The notes beneath the pieces are model-generated. The model searched no databases and was not told the DNA's origin. It saw only the letters and a program-made list of their open reading frames with translations. Made by a program: the position numbers and the translations under genes. A DNA stretch of 64,000 bases, taken from Solobacterium sp. Lineage in GTDB: Bacteria > Bacillota_I > Bacilli_A > Erysipelotrichales > Erysipelotrichaceae. Numbering within the stretch: position 1 is the first letter of the stretch; every line of letters begins with the position of its first letter. Location: NCBI GenBank assembly GCA_017432325.1, contig JAFRJJ010000081.1, positions 1-64,000 of the forward strand, given 5' to 3'. Below are positions 62,468 to 64,000 of this stretch, piece after piece.

Positions 62468-62505
62468 AAAAAAGAAGTGTATTTCGGGAAAAACCGAATC
62501 ACTTC
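62468..62505 (-). terminator. Terminator after the 62568 glycosyltransferase
   Basis: GAAGTG (62474-62479) pairs with CACTTC (62500-62505), and TTCGG (62483-62487) with CCGAA (62494-62498). On the minus strand the stem is followed by six T (62473-62468). Confidence 0.8.
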
Positions 62506-62567
62506 CTTGTTATTTTGCCATAACAGCACATCCATATCCGGACGTAATCCCGATCACCTGCCGTATG

Positions 62568-63491
62568 TCAGTCGAAGTTTTTCCGTTCCTGGATCACATA
62601 CTGCGGTGTGTGATTGATGCTGATATAGATCCTTCCGACATATTCTCCGATCATTCCCAGCATGAGCAGTATCATTCCGCCGATCAGGGTAGTGACAGAC
62701 ATCAAACTGGCCCATCCTGCTGAGATCTCGGGATGAAGCAGTTTATGGATCACGGCATATAACGTCATGATAAAGCCCAGAAAAGCGATCAGGGCACCGA
62801 TCAGCGTGGAGAATCTGAGCGGCTTGACAGAGAATGAAGTGAAGCCATTCACCCACAAACCGAGCAGTTTCTTCAAAGTATACTGTGATGTGCCGAATTC
62901 CCTGCTCCGGTGATGAACATCTACGTTGGCAATGTTGTCCGTCGCGGACAGCAGCAGGCCTCTGATATACGGATACGGATTGGTATACTGGGTGATCTGG
63001 TCGATGATGAACCGCTTCGCAATGAAGTAGCTGCCCACATACAGTTCCTTTGGTTTGCTGAGCATCTCGATCTCCATGATGTCGTTGACCTTGGAACCGA
63101 TGTTGCGCCAGGATTCATGCTTTTTGTTAGGATAATGAGCGATCACGACATCATATCCTTCGTTCAGCTTATTGATCAGCTTGTCGACTTCATTCGCGGG
63201 ATTCTGCCCGTCATCATCCAACGAAATGACATAATCCCCTGTTGACGCTTTATATCCGCACAGACATGCCGCATCCTGTCCGGAATTCTTCGCGAGAGAG
63301 ATCGCCCGGATATTCGGCTGGTCTGCCAGTCCGAAAATGACTTCTTTTGTATTGTCTTTTGAATGATCATTGACGAGAATGATCTCATATTCTGTTTCCT
63401 GCATCTCCAGCATCTTATCCTGGATCTCCTTGACAACATGGGAGATCGACAGGGAGGAGTTATAGCAGGGAATGACAAATGAATATTTCAT
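62568..63491 (-). CDS. Polyprenyl-phosphate glycosyltransferase (GtrB/ArnC-like), copy 2
   Basis: The 307-residue protein has the GT2 start YSFVIPCYNSSLSISHVV, ILVNDHSKDNT and ISLDDDGQNPANEV (the acidic site), then two membrane helices near 225-247 and 258-282 and the short tail typical of GtrB. It should load a sugar on polyprenyl phosphate. It differs from the copy at 58324 in sequence, so a different donor is possible. GGAGG lies 9 bases before the ATG, and an extended -10 promoter is just upstream. It is followed by a terminator and so is a single-gene transcript. Confidence 0.9.
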   Translation of the reverse strand: MKYSFVIPCYNSSLSISHVVKEIQDKMLEMQETEYEIILVNDHSKDNTKEVIFGLADQPNIRAISLAKNSGQDAACLCGYKASTGDYVISLDDDGQNPANEVDKLINKLNEGYDVVIAHYPNKKHESWRNIGSKVNDIMEIEMLSKPKELYVGSYFIAKRFIIDQITQYTNPYPYIRGLLLSATDNIANVDVHHRSREFGTSQYTLKKLLGLWVNGFTSFSVKPLRFSTLIGALIAFLGFIMTLYAVIHKLLHPEISAGWASLMSVTTLIGGMILLMLGMIGEYVGRIYISINHTPQYVIQERKNFD

Positions 63492-63521
63492 CGTTGATTG
63501 CCTCCGGACATAATCGAAGAA

Positions 63522-63530
63522 AGTATACCA
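63522..63530 (-). promoter_or_regulatory. Extended -10 promoter for the 62568 glycosyltransferase
   Basis: On the minus strand TGG is directly followed by TATACT (63522-63527), a TGn extended -10 element, about 30 bases upstream of the ATG. The gap to the divergent gene at 63593 is only 101 bases and holds promoters for both directions. Confidence 0.5.
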
Positions 63531-63557
63531 TAATCCAAAGTGTAATTTTGGTAGTGA

Positions 63558-63586
63558 TTGATGAAAAGGGCATCTTTTGATATATT
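63558..63586 (+). promoter_or_regulatory. Promoter of the HAD gene, predicted leaderless
   Basis: TTGATG (63558-63563), a 17-base spacer and TATATT (63581-63586). The expected transcription start (7 bases downstream) coincides with the A of the ATG at 63593, and no ribosome binding site is present, so the mRNA may be leaderless. Confidence 0.5.
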
Positions 63587-63592
63587 TTCACT

Positions 63593-64000
63593 ATGGATGT
63601 ATATGACTTTGACAATACGATATACCGCGGGGATTCCACTGCGGATTTTATCTTATACTGCTATCTGCACAGACCGAAAAGTCTGCTGAGCCTGCCCAGG
63701 ACTGCAGTCTGCGGTCTCCTTTATGTTCTGCGCCTGATGCCGAAACTGACATTCAAGCAGAACCTCTATCACATGTTCGTTTATATCGATGATATGGAGC
63801 CTTTTGTGGCTCAGTTTATAGATTCACATACAGATCACATCAAAGAATGGTATAACAGACAGCAGAAAGACGACGATGTCGTCATTTCGGCGTCGCCTGA
63901 ATTTGTGATCGTTCCGTTCTGCAGGAAGATCGGCATCAGCACAGCCATGGCAAGCAGGGTCGATATGCATACCGGAAAATATGACGGGATCAACTGTCAT
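63593..64000 (+). CDS. HAD superfamily hydrolase, subfamily IB (start only, cut by window edge)
   Basis: The first 136 residues are present. VYDFDNTIYRGDST is the HAD motif I with the nucleophile Asp and the acid Asp two residues later, and VVISASPEFVIVPFC is motif II with Ser. The small helical cap between them is typical of the phosphoserine phosphatase-like IB group. It would dephosphorylate a small molecule; the substrate cannot be told. An in-frame TGA lies 15 bases upstream, so the ATG at 63593 is the first possible start. There is no visible ribosome binding site. Confidence 0.8.
   Translation, partial: MDVYDFDNTIYRGDSTADFILYCYLHRPKSLLSLPRTAVCGLLYVLRLMPKLTFKQNLYHMFVYIDDMEPFVAQFIDSHTDHIKEWYNRQQKDDDVVISASPEFVIVPFCRKIGISTAMASRVDMHTGKYDGINCH

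Noticed and set aside
1..64000. tRNA or rRNA genes
   Set aside because: No cloverleaf-like or rRNA-like sequence was recognised on either strand.

Overview
The window is dominated by cell-surface glycan genes. It runs from a truncated TnpB gene at the left edge, through about 60 kb of glycosyltransferases, flippases, polymerases, O-acetylation genes and nucleotide-sugar or phosphonate enzymes, to a truncated HAD hydrolase at the right edge. AGGAGG-type ribosome binding sites, many 1-4 bp gene overlaps, Rho-independent terminators with U tracts and one giant protein ending in SLH-like repeats point to a Gram-positive Bacillota organism. An Erysipelotrichia-like host is my guess from protein style and is not proven by the sequence. 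No rRNA, tRNA, CRISPR array or intact insertion sequence is visible.

Layout. 1-2300: TnpB remnant with a structured right end (possible omega RNA), then an HTH regulator. 2.5-11.4 kb: a GNAT-like protein, a GtrA protein, glycosyltransferases, and a first MBOAT plus SGNH O-acetylation pair. 11.4-18.4 kb: TupA-like ATP-grasp protein (minus strand), membrane-bound 4,6-dehydratase, PglC/WcaJ-type initiating transferase, sulfotransferase-like gene, first Wzx flippase, HD protein. 18.7-24.6 kb: a 1982-residue secreted protein with BspA-type leucine-rich repeats, BIG2 domains and SLH-like repeats. 24.8-30.6 kb: a phosphonate operon (PEP mutase fused to a cytidylyltransferase, a second cytidylyltransferase, phosphonopyruvate decarboxylase, DegT aminotransferase, acetyltransferase, glycosyltransferase). 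30.6-32.8 kb: two minus-strand glycosyltransferases. 33.1-46.8 kb: a second assembly system with a ParB-like/nucleotidyltransferase fusion, a polymerase-glycosyltransferase fusion, a second flippase, a polymerase-deacetylase fusion, more glycosyltransferases and a UDP-sugar 2-epimerase. 46.8-58 kb: large GT-C-like membrane proteins, a second MBOAT plus SGNH pair and a YfhO protein. 58.3-60.8 kb: a GtrB-like transferase with FdtB/FdtA-type amino-sugar genes. 60.9-64 kb: MATE transporter with an unusual leader, another GtrB-like transferase, HAD hydrolase.

How it works together (inference). Two flippases and two polymerase-like proteins suggest at least two exported glycans, or one with elaborate side chains. 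The dehydratase and initiating transferase would start a lipid-linked unit. The many glycosyltransferases extend it. Flippases and Wzy-like proteins export and polymerise it. GtrA/GtrB, YfhO and DUF6056-like proteins may add side groups outside the membrane from polyprenyl-phosphate sugars. MBOAT/SGNH pairs may add acyl groups. The phosphonate genes suggest a phosphonate, probably activated as a CMP ester, that is attached to the glycan. The most distinctive items are the fused polymerases, the ParB-like/nucleotidyltransferase fusion as a candidate transferase for that phosphonate, a C-terminal domain shared by three surface proteins, and a twin promoter element of about 115 bp at 56.1 and 58.2 kb.
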